A program made the translations under genes and the position numbers. Source: Evansella halocellulosilytica (GTDB lineage: Bacteria; Bacillota; Bacilli; Bacillales; Salisediminibacteriaceae). Taken from it: a stretch of DNA of 64,000 nucleotides. The notes beneath the pieces are model-generated. The model saw only the letters and a program-made list of their open reading frames with translations. It did not search any database and was not told where the DNA came from. The stretch is from contig NZ_NIST01000001.1 of assembly GCF_002335745.1 (NCBI RefSeq), positions 4,854,090 through 4,918,089 of the forward strand, in the 5' to 3' direction. Shown here in pieces: positions 1 through 9,058 of the stretch (position 1 is its first letter; every line of letters begins with the position of its first letter).

Positions 1-563
1 CGATCTCCTACCATGACACCTGCTCTGAGAAAACGGTGAATGAGTTTGATTATAGACCCATCTGTCACTCGTTTCCTTATTTGATGTTCCAGTTTATCAT
101 GTGGGATCGTGTCAAAGTAGGATTGTAAGTCGGCATCGATGACATAATGGTATCCTGCATTCAAGTGTTCAGTGACTTTGTCTAAAGCCATATGAGCACT
201 TATTCCGGGCCGAAAACCATAGCTACACGGAAGGAATTCTTCTTCGAAGATCGGTTCCAATACATTTCGAAGAGAAGCTTGTACGATGCGATCTTCCACC
301 GTTGGTATCCCTAGTGGACGTTGTTTCTTGCCATTATCTTTGTCGATCATCTTTCGTCGAACAGGTTTGGGTCGATATTGTTTATCTTTTAGCTTCTGTT
401 GGAGCACTTCTAGATTGTCCTCCAGCTTTGCTTCATAGCCTTCAATTGTTACCTTATCAACCCCTGGTGCACCTTTATTCTTCTTCACTTGATAGAAGGC
501 ACTTACTAGATTCGCTTTCTTGTACACTTTGTCATACAAACTGTACCATACACGTCTTTTCAT
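1..563 (-). CDS. ltrA: Group II intron reverse transcriptase/maturase, N-terminal part
   Basis: This is the intron-encoded protein, which would reverse-transcribe and help splice the intron. About 187 codons are present; the 3' part is beyond the left edge, so it is partial and not necessarily broken. The ATG at 563 is preceded by a GGGG-type ribosome site about 9 nt upstream. Visible family features are the N-terminal NLVSAFYQVKKNKGAPGVD segment (RT0/RT1), KQRPLGIPTVEDRIVQ (RT2), EFLPCSYGFRPG (RT2a/3) and HYVIDADLQSYFDTIPH, in which D-A-D holds the first catalytic aspartate. The YADD box would lie beyond the edge. The intron class cannot be settled from this fragment. Confidence 0.88.
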   Translation of the reverse strand, partial: MKRRVWYSLYDKVYKKANLVSAFYQVKKNKGAPGVDKVTIEGYEAKLEDNLEVLQQKLKDKQYRPKPVRRKMIDKDNGKKQRPLGIPTVEDRIVQASLRNVLEPIFEEEFLPCSYGFRPGISAHMALDKVTEHLNAGYHYVIDADLQSYFDTIPHDKLEHQIRKRVTDGSIIKLIHRFLRAGVMVGD

Positions 564-1275
564 CTGTTATTCCCCTTACGCCATTGCTTTCGCTTCTTCC
601 TTTGTTTCTGCTTCCCCATATAAATGTGATTCTACAAGGTTGATAGCTCACGGCAATAACTTGTGCATCTCATTTGGCGGTAGACGGTGTACCCTTCTGT
701 TCCACCCTGGCATCAGCCCCCTTGGCTCTTGTCCAGCTTCTGTCTACTTCCGCAGTCATAAGTAAGCCTACTCACATTGTTCTTCTATGGGTCACGCCCT
801 TCGCACGAATCCCTACCTTTTGAGTATAGGTTCGCAACTGTATCTATGTACAGTTTCACTCATGTGCTGTCCTCGCTACTGTCGCCAGTAGGTCATTGGC
901 ATGTGCTTCTTCACTACTATGGCGATCTCTGACTTCTCCCTTTAAAGCTCATCCTGTGTCCTTGGCTTAGCCTTGTGACATCAGTACCTACTTTAGGAAG
1001 CAGGGAGATCTCAATGGGTCACATCATGTACTTTCCCTCTAACCCAGCCCTCATAACACTTTGAGTTTCTAACTATTCGGACTTTCTGTTGTCTTGCACA
1101 GTCATCCAACTCTCGTGCCAACATGGGATATCAGCTCTGTTCAGAGGTTTGCCTTCAGATCCTCCGCACGCTACTTCACAGTCAACGCACTACCTGTCAG
1201 CTAATGCTTGCCGGCTAGTCGATGCATTCGGGACTTTCACCCTTTAGCACATGTGCTGCCACTCGCGAAAGACAC
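1..1275 (-). mobile_element. Group II intron, 5' part (cut by window edge)
   Basis: The minus strand from about 1275 leftward starts with GTGTC, a plausible group II 5' end, and continues through roughly 700 nt of non-coding, structured sequence into a reverse-transcriptase reading frame at 563. This is the usual order: ribozyme domains I-III, then the protein in domain IV. Domains V/VI and the 3' end lie beyond position 1. The exact 5' boundary is inferred from the GTGTC motif only. Open frames on the plus strand here (302-765) are shadows. Confidence 0.8.
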
Positions 1276-1300
1276 AATTTTCGTTTGCAAAAATTGTGCC
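1271..1300 (-). terminator. Hairpin at the intron/exon junction, likely the old terminator of the MFS gene
   Basis: Arms CACAATTTT (1273-1281) and AAAATTGTG (1290-1298) form a 9-bp stem. It lies about 90 nt downstream of the stop of the minus-strand MFS gene. A U-run does not follow directly, because the putative intron start falls inside the stem's 3' arm. Some group II introns insert just after terminator stems, which would explain this. Confidence 0.45.
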
Positions 1301-1387
1301 ATCTTTATGTTATTTAGATTAACTGTATCAATGAGCAACTTTTCTCAAGAAATATGTTAACATTTTTTTATAGTGTTCTCTAAATAG

Positions 1388-2653
1388 TTATGATGCAATC
1401 TCTTGTTGGCGATTCTGTTTTTCTTTCTCAAGTTTCTTAATGTCAAGCTGCAGGAAGATTGACATTAGTAACGCTAAAAAGATTAACCCCGTAAATACAT
1501 AAAATACCGGAATGTAGCTTTGCGTACTTTCTCTAATTTGTGTGACAATGAGTGGTCCGAAAATTCCTCCTAATGACCATGTTGTTAAAAGATACCCGTG
1601 TATTGCACCGAGCTGCTTTGTCCCAAACAAATCGCCAATAAACGCAGGGAGGTTCGAAAATCCACCTCCATAACAGCTGACGACGATAAATACGAGCGCT
1701 TGAAACAAGAGAACATTCGTCATATTCGGCATAGTCAAGAAGGCGATTAATTGAAGGACGAAAAACGTAATAAATACGACCGGACGACCGAGATAATCTG
1801 AAATCGCTGCCCAACCTAGTCTACCGCCGCCGTTAAAGATCCCCATTATCCCGACCATCGTGGCGGCTCCTGCTGCTGATAAACCAACGACTTCCTGCGC
1901 CATAGGTGAAGCAACAGAAATCATCATAATTCCAGCTGTAACATTTATGAGCATCATACTCCATAGCAACCAAAAACGTCTCGTTCTCACAGCTTCTTTT
2001 GCGGTTAACTGTGACAAATCTTTTTTTACTGTTTTTTTCCCTGACGCAATGTCTTTTTTCATTCCTTCAGGCATCCAACCTTCTGGAGGTGGGGCGATAT
2101 AAGATGCCCCTATCAACATGAGTACGAAGTAACTCAAGCCGAGAATGTAAAACGTGATCGGAATATTGATCATTTCCATTAAACTAGCAGCAACAGGAGC
2201 TGTAATTAGTGCGCCTGTACCAAATCCAAGTACCGCCATCCCTGTCGCTAACCCTCGCCGGTCAGGGAACCATTTTACGAGTGTAGACACAGGTGCAATA
2301 TAACCAATCCCCATACCGAGCCCGCTTGCAAATCCATAGGTGAAAATAAATAGGAATAGTGAATCAATAGCAACAGCTACACCAGCCCCCGCTTGACCTA
2401 AACCGAATAAAATGGCTGCAAAAATCGCCGACTTTCTTGGTCCCTTTTTTTCAACAAAAGGACCAAAAAATGCAGCTGCAAATCCTGCAAGTGCCATCAT
2501 AATCGTAAACGATAACGTAATTCCTGTCGTTGACCATCCCATCGTATCGTGAATCGGATTCGTATAAACACTATATGCGTAAGCAGCACCGATAGATAAA
2601 TGAATCGCGATTGCAGATAAAGCGATGAGCCACCTGTTTTTCGAGATATTCAT
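1388..2653 (-). CDS. OFA-family MFS transporter (oxalate/formate antiporter-like)
   Basis: A 421-residue protein with about 12 hydrophobic segments and the hallmarks of the OFA branch of the major facilitator superfamily: a first helix with SIGAAYAYSVYTNP, an early GPRKSA loop, GIGYIAPVSTLVKWFPDRRG in the middle and GGRLGWAAISDYLGR in the second half. Family members exchange small carboxylates such as oxalate/formate or pyruvate; the substrate is not readable here. The ATG has a good GGGAGG site. It lies 139 bp downstream of acsA on the same strand, which suggests a role in uptake of acetate or another monocarboxylate, possibly by read-through. That link is inference. Confidence 0.85.
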   Translation of the reverse strand: MNISKNRWLIALSAIAIHLSIGAAYAYSVYTNPIHDTMGWSTTGITLSFTIMMALAGFAAAFFGPFVEKKGPRKSAIFAAILFGLGQAGAGVAVAIDSLFLFIFTYGFASGLGMGIGYIAPVSTLVKWFPDRRGLATGMAVLGFGTGALITAPVAASLMEMINIPITFYILGLSYFVLMLIGASYIAPPPEGWMPEGMKKDIASGKKTVKKDLSQLTAKEAVRTRRFWLLWSMMLINVTAGIMMISVASPMAQEVVGLSAAGAATMVGIMGIFNGGGRLGWAAISDYLGRPVVFITFFVLQLIAFLTMPNMTNVLLFQALVFIVVSCYGGGFSNLPAFIGDLFGTKQLGAIHGYLLTTWSLGGIFGPLIVTQIRESTQSYIPVFYVFTGLIFLALLMSIFLQLDIKKLEKEKQNRQQEIAS

Positions 2654-2792
2654 ATTGATTCCTCCCTTGTTCTTATTTCATCTAAAAATAAGGTTCAGAA
2701 GCGTAACGATTTGATCGATAACAGTTCTTGTTCACTCATGCTTGAGTAGGGAATGATCTGCTCGTCATGAGCTTTATTTTCAAATATATATC

Positions 2793-4508
2793 TTATTTTT
2801 CCATTGTCGATAAGTCGCCGGTTGGAAGATCAAGCTCCCAAGCTTTTAACACGCGTCTCATAATCTTGCCACTACGAGTCTTTGGCAAACTTTCCTTCAC
2901 TTCAATTTCTCTTGGAGCTGCGTGTGCAGCTAACCCTTTCTTTACATAGTTTCGAATATCTTCTTGAAGTTCATCACTCAGTTCATACCCGTCTCTTAAT
3001 GAAATAAAAGCTTTTATAATTTCTCCACGAACATCATCTGGCTTCCCAATTACCCCTGCTTCTGCAACGGCTGGGTGTTCAACAAGTTTGCTTTCAATTT
3101 CGAACGGACCGACACGTTCACCAGCTGTCATGATGACATCATCAACGCGTCCTTGGAACCAGAAATAACCGTCATCATCCATGTAAGCCGAGTCACCAGA
3201 AACATACCAATCTCCAGCAAGGAAATACGACTCGAATTTTTCAGGGCGATTCCAAATGGCTCTCATCATTGAAGGCCAGCCCTTTTTAATGGCGAGATTC
3301 CCCATACGATTTGGAGGAAGTTCATTCCCTTCGTCATCAACGATTGCCGCTTTCACACCTGGAATTGGTTTACCCATGGAACCTGGTTTAATCTCCATTG
3401 ATGGATAATTACAGATAAGCTGAGCTCCTGTTTCCGTCATCCACCACGTATCATGAATTCTTAAGTCCATTACTTGTATTCCCCAGCGTACAACTTCGGG
3501 ATTTAATGGCTCTCCGACACTTAACACATGTCTTAAAGAGGACAAATTGTATTTGTTAAGGATGTTATCACCGGCACCCATCAACATACGGAAAGCTGTT
3601 GGCGCACTATACCAAACAGAAACTTGATAATCTTCAAGTGTTTGATACCAATCATCAGGGCTAAATCGCCCACCTCGGATCACATTAGAAACACCTACAA
3701 GCCATGGCGCAAATATTCCGTAAGATGTTCCTGTTACCCAGCCAGGGTCTGCAGTACACCAATACACATCATCATCTTTTAAATCGAGGACCCATTTCGC
3801 TGTTTGGTAATGTTGAATCATCGCATTATGAACATGTAACACGCCTTTAGGTTTTCCAGTCGAACCTGATGTATAATGAAGAATCATTCCGTCTTCTCGA
3901 TCGACCCATTCTATATTTAGTGATTGGCTAGCATTTTCAAACTGGTGATAGAAGTCAACAATCTTTCTATCCTCTTTTACGTCGTGACCGACAACAACGA
4001 TTTTCTCAAGATCCGGCAGCTCATTAACTGGAACACGCCCAAGTAAGTCTGGGGTTGTGACAAGTACCTTTGCACTACTGTCCTCCAAACGATCCTTTAC
4101 CGCGCCTTTCATAAACGCTTCAAATAGCGGACCAACGACAGCCCCGAGTTTAATCGCACCTAGTAAAACGAAATAAAGTTCAGGCGTGCGCGGCATAAAA
4201 ATGAAGACCCGTTCTCCTTTAGTAACACCAATATCCTTTAACACATTACCTGCTTTATTAGAGAAGTTCTTCATTTCGTTAAACGTATATTCTTCTTTTC
4301 TGTCTTGATCAGAATAGTATAGCGCTACCTTATTCCCTTTTTCAGATTCTGCATGACGATCAATCGCCTCATATGCGATGTTGACACGTCCGGTTATGTT
4401 CCAAGAAAATTGTTCTTCTACTTGCGACCAATCAAACGAATCATATACCTTAGCGTAATTTCCTAGAATAGAATTTGTGTCCTTTGTCGAAAGTGTTTGT
4501 TCTACCAT
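2793..4508 (-). CDS. acsA: Acetyl-CoA synthetase (AMP-forming)
   Basis: Converts acetate, ATP and CoA to acetyl-CoA, in the cytosol. The protein of 571 residues closely follows Bacillus AcsA along its whole length. It has the AMP-binding P-loop HYTSGSTGKPKGVLHVH near residue 215, WCTADPGWVTG, HDTWWMTETG, and the C-terminal SGKIMRR lysine near residue 548 that is acetylated to switch off this family. The ATG at 4508 is chosen because AAGGAGG lies 8 nt upstream; a TTG seven codons further up overlaps this site and is rejected. A cre site lies about 55 bp upstream, which fits the known CcpA repression of acsA in Bacillus. Confidence 0.97.
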   Translation of the reverse strand: MVEQTLSTKDTNSILGNYAKVYDSFDWSQVEEQFSWNITGRVNIAYEAIDRHAESEKGNKVALYYSDQDRKEEYTFNEMKNFSNKAGNVLKDIGVTKGERVFIFMPRTPELYFVLLGAIKLGAVVGPLFEAFMKGAVKDRLEDSSAKVLVTTPDLLGRVPVNELPDLEKIVVVGHDVKEDRKIVDFYHQFENASQSLNIEWVDREDGMILHYTSGSTGKPKGVLHVHNAMIQHYQTAKWVLDLKDDDVYWCTADPGWVTGTSYGIFAPWLVGVSNVIRGGRFSPDDWYQTLEDYQVSVWYSAPTAFRMLMGAGDNILNKYNLSSLRHVLSVGEPLNPEVVRWGIQVMDLRIHDTWWMTETGAQLICNYPSMEIKPGSMGKPIPGVKAAIVDDEGNELPPNRMGNLAIKKGWPSMMRAIWNRPEKFESYFLAGDWYVSGDSAYMDDDGYFWFQGRVDDVIMTAGERVGPFEIESKLVEHPAVAEAGVIGKPDDVRGEIIKAFISLRDGYELSDELQEDIRNYVKKGLAAHAAPREIEVKESLPKTRSGKIMRRVLKAWELDLPTGDLSTMEK

Positions 4509-4561
4509 TTTTATAGCCTCCTTAATCAATAGCCCTTTTTAGCAGGACATCCTCTCCTGAG

Positions 4562-4575
4562 GTAAAGCGCTTACA
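4562..4575 (-). promoter_or_regulatory. cre site upstream of acsA
   Basis: GTAAAGCGCTTACA is a near-perfect palindrome matching the CcpA consensus TGWAANCGNTNWCA core. It lies 54-67 bp upstream of the acsA start. In Bacillus subtilis acsA is known to be CcpA-repressed, so glucose repression here is likely. Confidence 0.75.
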
Positions 4576-4717
4576 TTCTCAGCAAAAAATAGTCACCATT
4601 GTCCATAAAGTAATACTGGGTCCCTTTTCTAAACCCACGATCTCATATATTTCCACTATTTCCACGATGAATATATTTGTTAATTGTATAGGAGTTCGAA
4701 TATCATGTGTCAATAAA

Positions 4718-4747
4718 TTGACAGAACACAATATAACTAGATAAAAT
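4718..4747 (+). promoter_or_regulatory. Possible sigma-A promoter for the LytTR gene
   Basis: TTGACA at 4718-4723 is followed 18 nt later by TAAAAT at 4742-4747, about 65 bp upstream of the LytTR start. The -35 is perfect and the -10 is fair. No other obvious promoter lies in this divergent gap (4509-4811). Confidence 0.45.
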
Positions 4748-4811
4748 AAAAATAAATCCGATTAATCAAAAAATTCACACAATAAAAAGTCATAGGAGGA
4801 TGAGAAAAAAA

Positions 4812-5474
4812 TTGAGGAGTAATGTTATTCATCAATTTTCTACATTCATTGAAGATTGGGTTCCAGAAGAGGCTTCAATTGCCATTGCAGGTGGCGATAA
4901 ATATATTAATTACATTCCTGGAAAGCATGATATCCGTATTAATCAAGGTCAACCTATTCCTTCAGGGAGTATTACTGAGCGTGTTTATATGCAAAAGAGT
5001 AAAGTCGAATCTTTCGTTGATAAGTCCGTGTTTGGTGTTCCTTATTATGGAGTCGGTTATCCGATTGAAGATCAAGATACAGGCTTCTGTGGGGCATTAA
5101 CTGTTATTCTGCCACCAGAATATCCAAAGAAAAAGCCTGAACCTTTGTCTTTTATCGTAGGTAGACTCGAAGATATTTGGGTCCCGATACGTGTCGAGGA
5201 TATTATTTACATAGAAAGTCACCAAAAGAAAACGATTATTTATACGAAGGATGATTGCTTTCATTCAAAATTCCCACTAAAAATATTGGAGCAGCAGTTA
5301 TCAGACTCGTTTCTTCGTATTCACCGCTCTTTTATTGTAAATATTGCATATATTAAACAGTTCTCTCGCGATATCTCATCTAACTTAGAGGTGAAATTAA
5401 AAGATCACAACGGAACGAAACTTGCGATAAGCCAAAGTTATGTACAGAGTGTACGAAACACTTTAGGCTTTTAA
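4812..5474 (+). CDS. LytTR-domain DNA-binding regulator, divergent from acsA
   Basis: The C-terminal half (about residues 115-220) is a LytTR domain: VPIRVEDIIYIESHQKKTIIYT, then FLRIHRSFIVNIAYI, the usual recognition strands. The N-terminal ~110 residues (EDWVPEEASIAIA, VGYPIEDQDTGFCGALTVILPP) look like a small sensor domain rather than a receiver domain; there is no phospho-acceptor pattern. An ATG at 4800 touches AGGAGG with no spacing, so the in-frame TTG at 4812 (12-nt spacing) is taken as the start; this is not certain. Position opposite acsA and the carboxylate carrier suggests it regulates them. Target and ligand are unknown. Confidence 0.8.
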   Translation: MRSNVIHQFSTFIEDWVPEEASIAIAGGDKYINYIPGKHDIRINQGQPIPSGSITERVYMQKSKVESFVDKSVFGVPYYGVGYPIEDQDTGFCGALTVILPPEYPKKKPEPLSFIVGRLEDIWVPIRVEDIIYIESHQKKTIIYTKDDCFHSKFPLKILEQQLSDSFLRIHRSFIVNIAYIKQFSRDISSNLEVKLKDHNGTKLAISQSYVQSVRNTLGF

Positions 5475-5480
5475 AACAAA

Positions 5481-5518
5481 AAGGAACATGGCGAATTTAA
5501 GCCAAGTTCCCTTTTTAT
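5481..5518 (+). terminator. Rho-independent terminator of the LytTR gene
   Basis: GGAAC-A-TGGC pairs with GCCA-A-GTTCC (arms 5483-5492 and 5501-5510) around an 8-nt loop, followed by CTTTTTATT. It lies 7 nt past the stop codon. The following gap to 5791 shows no other feature. Confidence 0.88.
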
Positions 5519-5791
5519 TCTCAGTTTTTACCACTTTCGCTCATGCACGGTTGATTCAAAAAAAACTAAATAACCTACCAATAGTTGGGCTCGTAATATT
5601 ATCATTATATTTTTCTGGCTAGAGGATCGAAAGTTGCCTTCCTAGTTCAAGTAAACGATCAATTACTTTAACTTTCATTTGACGCATACTACACTATAAA
5701 AGGCGTAATAAACTGACAGGCGCCACCGATAATCGTTATATCATAAACGTTTTTCTTCATTCATACGAAATAATTTATACTTTTCTACTAT

Positions 5792-7213
5792 CTATTTAAA
5801 CCAATGTAACGGTTCAGGATTCATATTTTGAAAGATGTGCTTTTGTTCTGTATATTCTTCTAACCCTGAAAGTCCTAATTCTCTTCCTATACCAGATTGT
5901 TTGTAGCCTCCCCACGGGGCATGTGGGATATATGGGTGAAAATCATTAATCCAAACCGTTCCCATACGAAGCTTAGCTGCGACTCGTTCTGCTTTTGTAA
6001 TATCCATTGTCCATACTGCCCCTGCCAACCCATAAATTGAATCATTTCCAAGTGTAGTCGCTTCTCGTTCTGTTTTAAATCGCTCAATCGTCAGAACGGG
6101 ACCAAATACCTCTTCTTGTACAATCGTCATTTCAGAAGTACAACCTGTAAAAATCGTCGGTAAATAGAAGAATCCGTTCGCAAGTTCTGGATCATCAGGT
6201 CGCTTTCCACCAATAAGAAGGTTCGCGCTTTCTTTTATCCCGATTTCGACGAATTGTTCCACTTTCTCACGGTGTTGTTCAGAAATTAATGGACCTGATT
6301 GTGTCTCTGCATCCATTCCATTTCCTAACTTAATGTTTTTCACTCGTTCCACTAGTGCTTCAACAAATTCATCGTGAATGACATCCTCAATGATTAATCT
6401 AGCACCTGCAGAGCATACTTGCCCCGCATGAAAATAAACTGCGTTTAATGCCTGATCCACTGCAGTTTCAAATTTACAATCTGCAAATATGATATTTGGA
6501 TTTTTCCCGCCTAATTTTTTACCAGTCACAATACCGCCAGTAAATGAAATAAGGTCAACATCATGACTTACCGCTAGCTCATTTCCTACTGATGATCATG
6601 GACCTAACACAAGATTTATGACCCCTTTTGGAAATCCTGCTTCTTCCATCAGCTCGAACACTTTAATCGTTGTAAGCGGAGTAATTTCACTCGGTTTCAT
6701 GACGAGCGTATTCCCTGATGCTAAAGCTGGTGCTAGCTTCCATGCTGCTTGTAAAAGCGGATAATTCCACGGGGTAATCTGGCTGCACACACCAACAGGC
6801 TCTCGGACAACGCGGCTCTTTGAATTCGGAATCGGTGAATCAATAATTTCTCCAGCATACTTATCAGCGAGTCCTGCATAATATCGAAAGACTCTAACTA
6901 TATCGTCCATATCTGTTTCACTTTCTGTTAAGGTTTTTCCTGTATCCAAGGTTTCTAATTTCATTAACTCCTGTTTATCTCGTTCGATCAAATCAGCTAC
7001 TTTATAAAGAAGTTGTCCCCGTTCTGTTGCAGAAATTGCCTCCCATTCACCGTGATCAAATGCCTCGCGAGCAGCAGCAATCGCCATTTTAGCATCTTCT
7101 TCATCACCTTCAGTGACAACTTCTATGACTTCTCCGTTAAAGGGATTGATTATGTCACGGGTTTCCTTTGATTGCGATTCAATCCACTGTCCATCAATAA
7201 ACATTTTTTTCAC
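5792..7213 (-). pseudogene. Aldehyde dehydrogenase (GbsA/betaine-aldehyde type), decayed
   Basis: The frame encodes a GbsA-like NAD-dependent aldehyde dehydrogenase from MKKMFIDGQWIES to the end (QSGIGRELGLSGLEEYTEQKH). Two lesions are visible. First, an in-frame TGA at 6596-6598 sits where the family has Gly, after INLVLGP; both halves are in the same frame. Second, after FTGGIVTGKK the sequence jumps straight to LGGKNPN, so about 15 residues are lost, including the general-base Glu of the ELGGKNP motif. The nucleophile is kept in HAGQVCSAG. Even read through, the product should be inactive. It is third in the amidohydrolase-Rieske unit. A sequencing error could explain the stop but not the deletion. 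Confidence 0.88.
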
Positions 7214-7236
7214 ATTCGCTCACTCCAATTGTCACT

Positions 7237-7593
7237 CTATTTATAAACAACCACTTTCTCGTTTTTGACGGCTACATTAAAATGTTTAATTTTGAACTTT
7301 TCATTCGCCACCATACATCCATTCTTTTTAATATCAAATTCACGCCCATGCCAAGGACAACGAAGAATATCCCCTTCTTTTCCAAAGTTATATTCCCCAA
7401 TATTGTCAGTAGGCTCCGGAGCACCACAAAGCTTACCTTTCGATAATGGCGCTCCTTGGTGGATACATCGGTTTAAAAATGCATAATAATGCCCATCAGA
7501 AGCACGACAAACTATGATTGAATGCCGGCCAAATGTACTTTCCAACATTTCACCTGGTTGAAGGTCTTCCTTATGACAGACAACTTCTTCCAT
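7237..7593 (-). CDS. Rieske [2Fe-2S] ferredoxin
   Basis: A 118-residue stand-alone Rieske protein that would carry electrons in the cytosol. Both cluster motifs are present: C43-I-H45-Q-G-A-P-L and C79-P-W-H82-G-R-E-F-D. The insert between the motifs is longer than in the shortest members. It starts at 7593, overlapping the stop of the amidohydrolase by one base (TAATG) with AAGGAGGG 7 nt upstream, so the two are translationally coupled. No oxygenase alpha subunit or reductase is nearby, so its partner is not known from this window. Confidence 0.92.
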   Translation of the reverse strand: MEEVVCHKEDLQPGEMLESTFGRHSIIVCRASDGHYYAFLNRCIHQGAPLSKGKLCGAPEPTDNIGEYNFGKEGDILRCPWHGREFDIKKNGCMVANEKFKIKHFNVAVKNEKVVVYK

Positions 7594-8672
7594 TATTTAT
7601 CCCTCCTTGATTGGGGAAGCTTCGGATAAAAGTTACGTGCATTTTCAGAAAATAGCTTACGTTGTAATCCCTCATCTAAGCCCGGTGGCAAAGCTTCAAA
7701 CGGTGAATCATAATCCCAATGTGGATAATCTGTCGAGAATGACACGATTTCATCTGAACCCATTTGCTCGATCGTTTGTAAAAACTCTTTTTTCGTCATT
7801 TCTTCTAACGGTTGTGTCGTAAAACAAAGATGCTGACGAATAATATCACTCGGCATCCGTTGAATCCACGGTACTTCGTGTCGAAGGTCTTTATATTGTT
7901 GATCCATTTTTCGCATTAAAAATGGAACGTAAGTAAAACCTCCTTCAATCATCATTAGTTTCAATTTTGGGAACTTTTCGAACACACCATTAAATACCAT
8001 GTTTGTTACCATCGTCATGTGGGAGATCGGAATGAGCGTATGCCATTCGATAAAATATTTTGGCCAGCTTCCGTAATGAATCGGCGGTTCATTATGATGC
8101 ATGCCAATCATCAAATTGTGTCTCTCTGCTGCTTCAAAGATCGGGTGATAATAAGGATCACCCCATAATTTATCATCAATCGGTAACAACACTTGGATCA
8201 TTTTTTTGTGAGAACCAACCCTCTCTATTTCGCGTGCAGCTCCTTGAGGGTCTTGCGCAGCAATATGAACAGATCCATAGAGTCGCTCATCTTTATTTAA
8301 CCAATGATCAATTTGCCAATCGTTATATGCAGTTGCAAGTGCTGTCGCCATCTCATACCATCCATGCATCGATGATGGAGATGGATCGAGTGCCCCAGTT
8401 AAAACCCCTATTTCATGACCGATCGGGTCTAATAGCTGCTTTTGCATAAAAGGTAGATCAGATCCTGCAGGACGTCCATCTGGTACGACCGCATCAGCCC
8501 GATCTACCCCAGCTACCGCGGGTTGTGTAAACGGCATATGCTTCTCCTGAATCCAATGGCAGTCTTCGATATATCGTTTGTACGGCTGATCTAAATAAGG
8601 AAGTAAATCTTTATATTGCACTCGTTCATGAATATCCGTATCAATTAAATGCAGCTTTTTATTATTTGTCAT
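7593..8672 (-). CDS. Amidohydrolase-2 family metal-dependent hydrolase/decarboxylase
   Basis: A 359-residue TIM-barrel protein of the amidohydrolase-2 (ACMSD-like) family, whose members hydrolyse or decarboxylate aromatic or semialdehyde compounds. The N-terminal LHLIDTDIHER would supply the first metal ligands, HHNEPP lies mid-protein and FSTDYPHWDYDSP near residue 315 holds the late conserved Asp. ATG at 8672 follows a GGGGG stretch about 11 nt upstream; an ORF extension to 8744 lacks a site. Linkage to a Rieske protein and an aldehyde dehydrogenase pseudogene hints at an aromatic or semialdehyde pathway. The substrate cannot be named. Confidence 0.85.
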   Translation of the reverse strand: MTNNKKLHLIDTDIHERVQYKDLLPYLDQPYKRYIEDCHWIQEKHMPFTQPAVAGVDRADAVVPDGRPAGSDLPFMQKQLLDPIGHEIGVLTGALDPSPSSMHGWYEMATALATAYNDWQIDHWLNKDERLYGSVHIAAQDPQGAAREIERVGSHKKMIQVLLPIDDKLWGDPYYHPIFEAAERHNLMIGMHHNEPPIHYGSWPKYFIEWHTLIPISHMTMVTNMVFNGVFEKFPKLKLMMIEGGFTYVPFLMRKMDQQYKDLRHEVPWIQRMPSDIIRQHLCFTTQPLEEMTKKEFLQTIEQMGSDEIVSFSTDYPHWDYDSPFEALPPGLDEGLQRKLFSENARNFYPKLPQSRRDK

Positions 8673-8780
8673 TAGACTTATTTCCCCCTTGTCATATACT
8701 TTCTTGCACTTGAAGAACAGCATATCACGTGGAAAATATTTCACCCAAACCTACTGAGTGGCGATGAGAAGAGCTTACCT

Positions 8781-8820
8781 CACTGAGTGACAGTCAGTGA
8801 ACGTCAGTGAAAGCCAGTGA
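8781..8820. repeat. Four phased 10-bp repeats upstream of the amidohydrolase
   Basis: Positions 8781-8820 are four consecutive 10-mers: CACTGAGTGA, CAGTCAGTGA, ACGTCAGTGA and AAGCCAGTGA. All end in GTGA and three end in CAGTGA. The 10-bp period puts each copy on the same DNA face. They lie about 110 bp upstream of the amidohydrolase start, which fits an array of regulator binding sites. No regulator gene is adjacent. Confidence 0.6.
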
Positions 8821-9058
8821 CATATTTTCAATTATTCCAAAAAAATAGTAGCCTTGCTCGTTGACCAGTATTCTGTTTACTGCTGATAAAGACTATCTCG
8901 AGAATTAATGGACGATCCAACACATAACTAGGATCAGCATCCTGCTCGCATCGACACAAAAGTCACAGCACCTAATGATTTCAATTGAATCTAGTTTATC
9001 GTTCTATTAAACTAGTAGTAGACTAATAATTGATTTCCCCTTCTTTACATTACCCTAC

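Noticed and set aside
302-765. Two overlapping plus-strand open frames at the left end
   Set aside because: They are the opposite strand of the group II intron and its reverse transcriptase; no ribosome sites or recognisable motifs.
5887-6087. Separate small gene inside the aldehyde dehydrogenase pseudogene
   Set aside because: It is an alternative frame of the dehydrogenase, which shows clear family similarity in its own frame.
6596-6598. In-frame TGA as a selenocysteine codon
   Set aside because: The family has Gly here, not Cys; no SECIS-like hairpin was noticed, and a separate deletion already destroys the active site.
8781-8820. Short CRISPR-like array
   Set aside because: Units are 10 bp, directly abutting and without spacers; no cas genes in the window.
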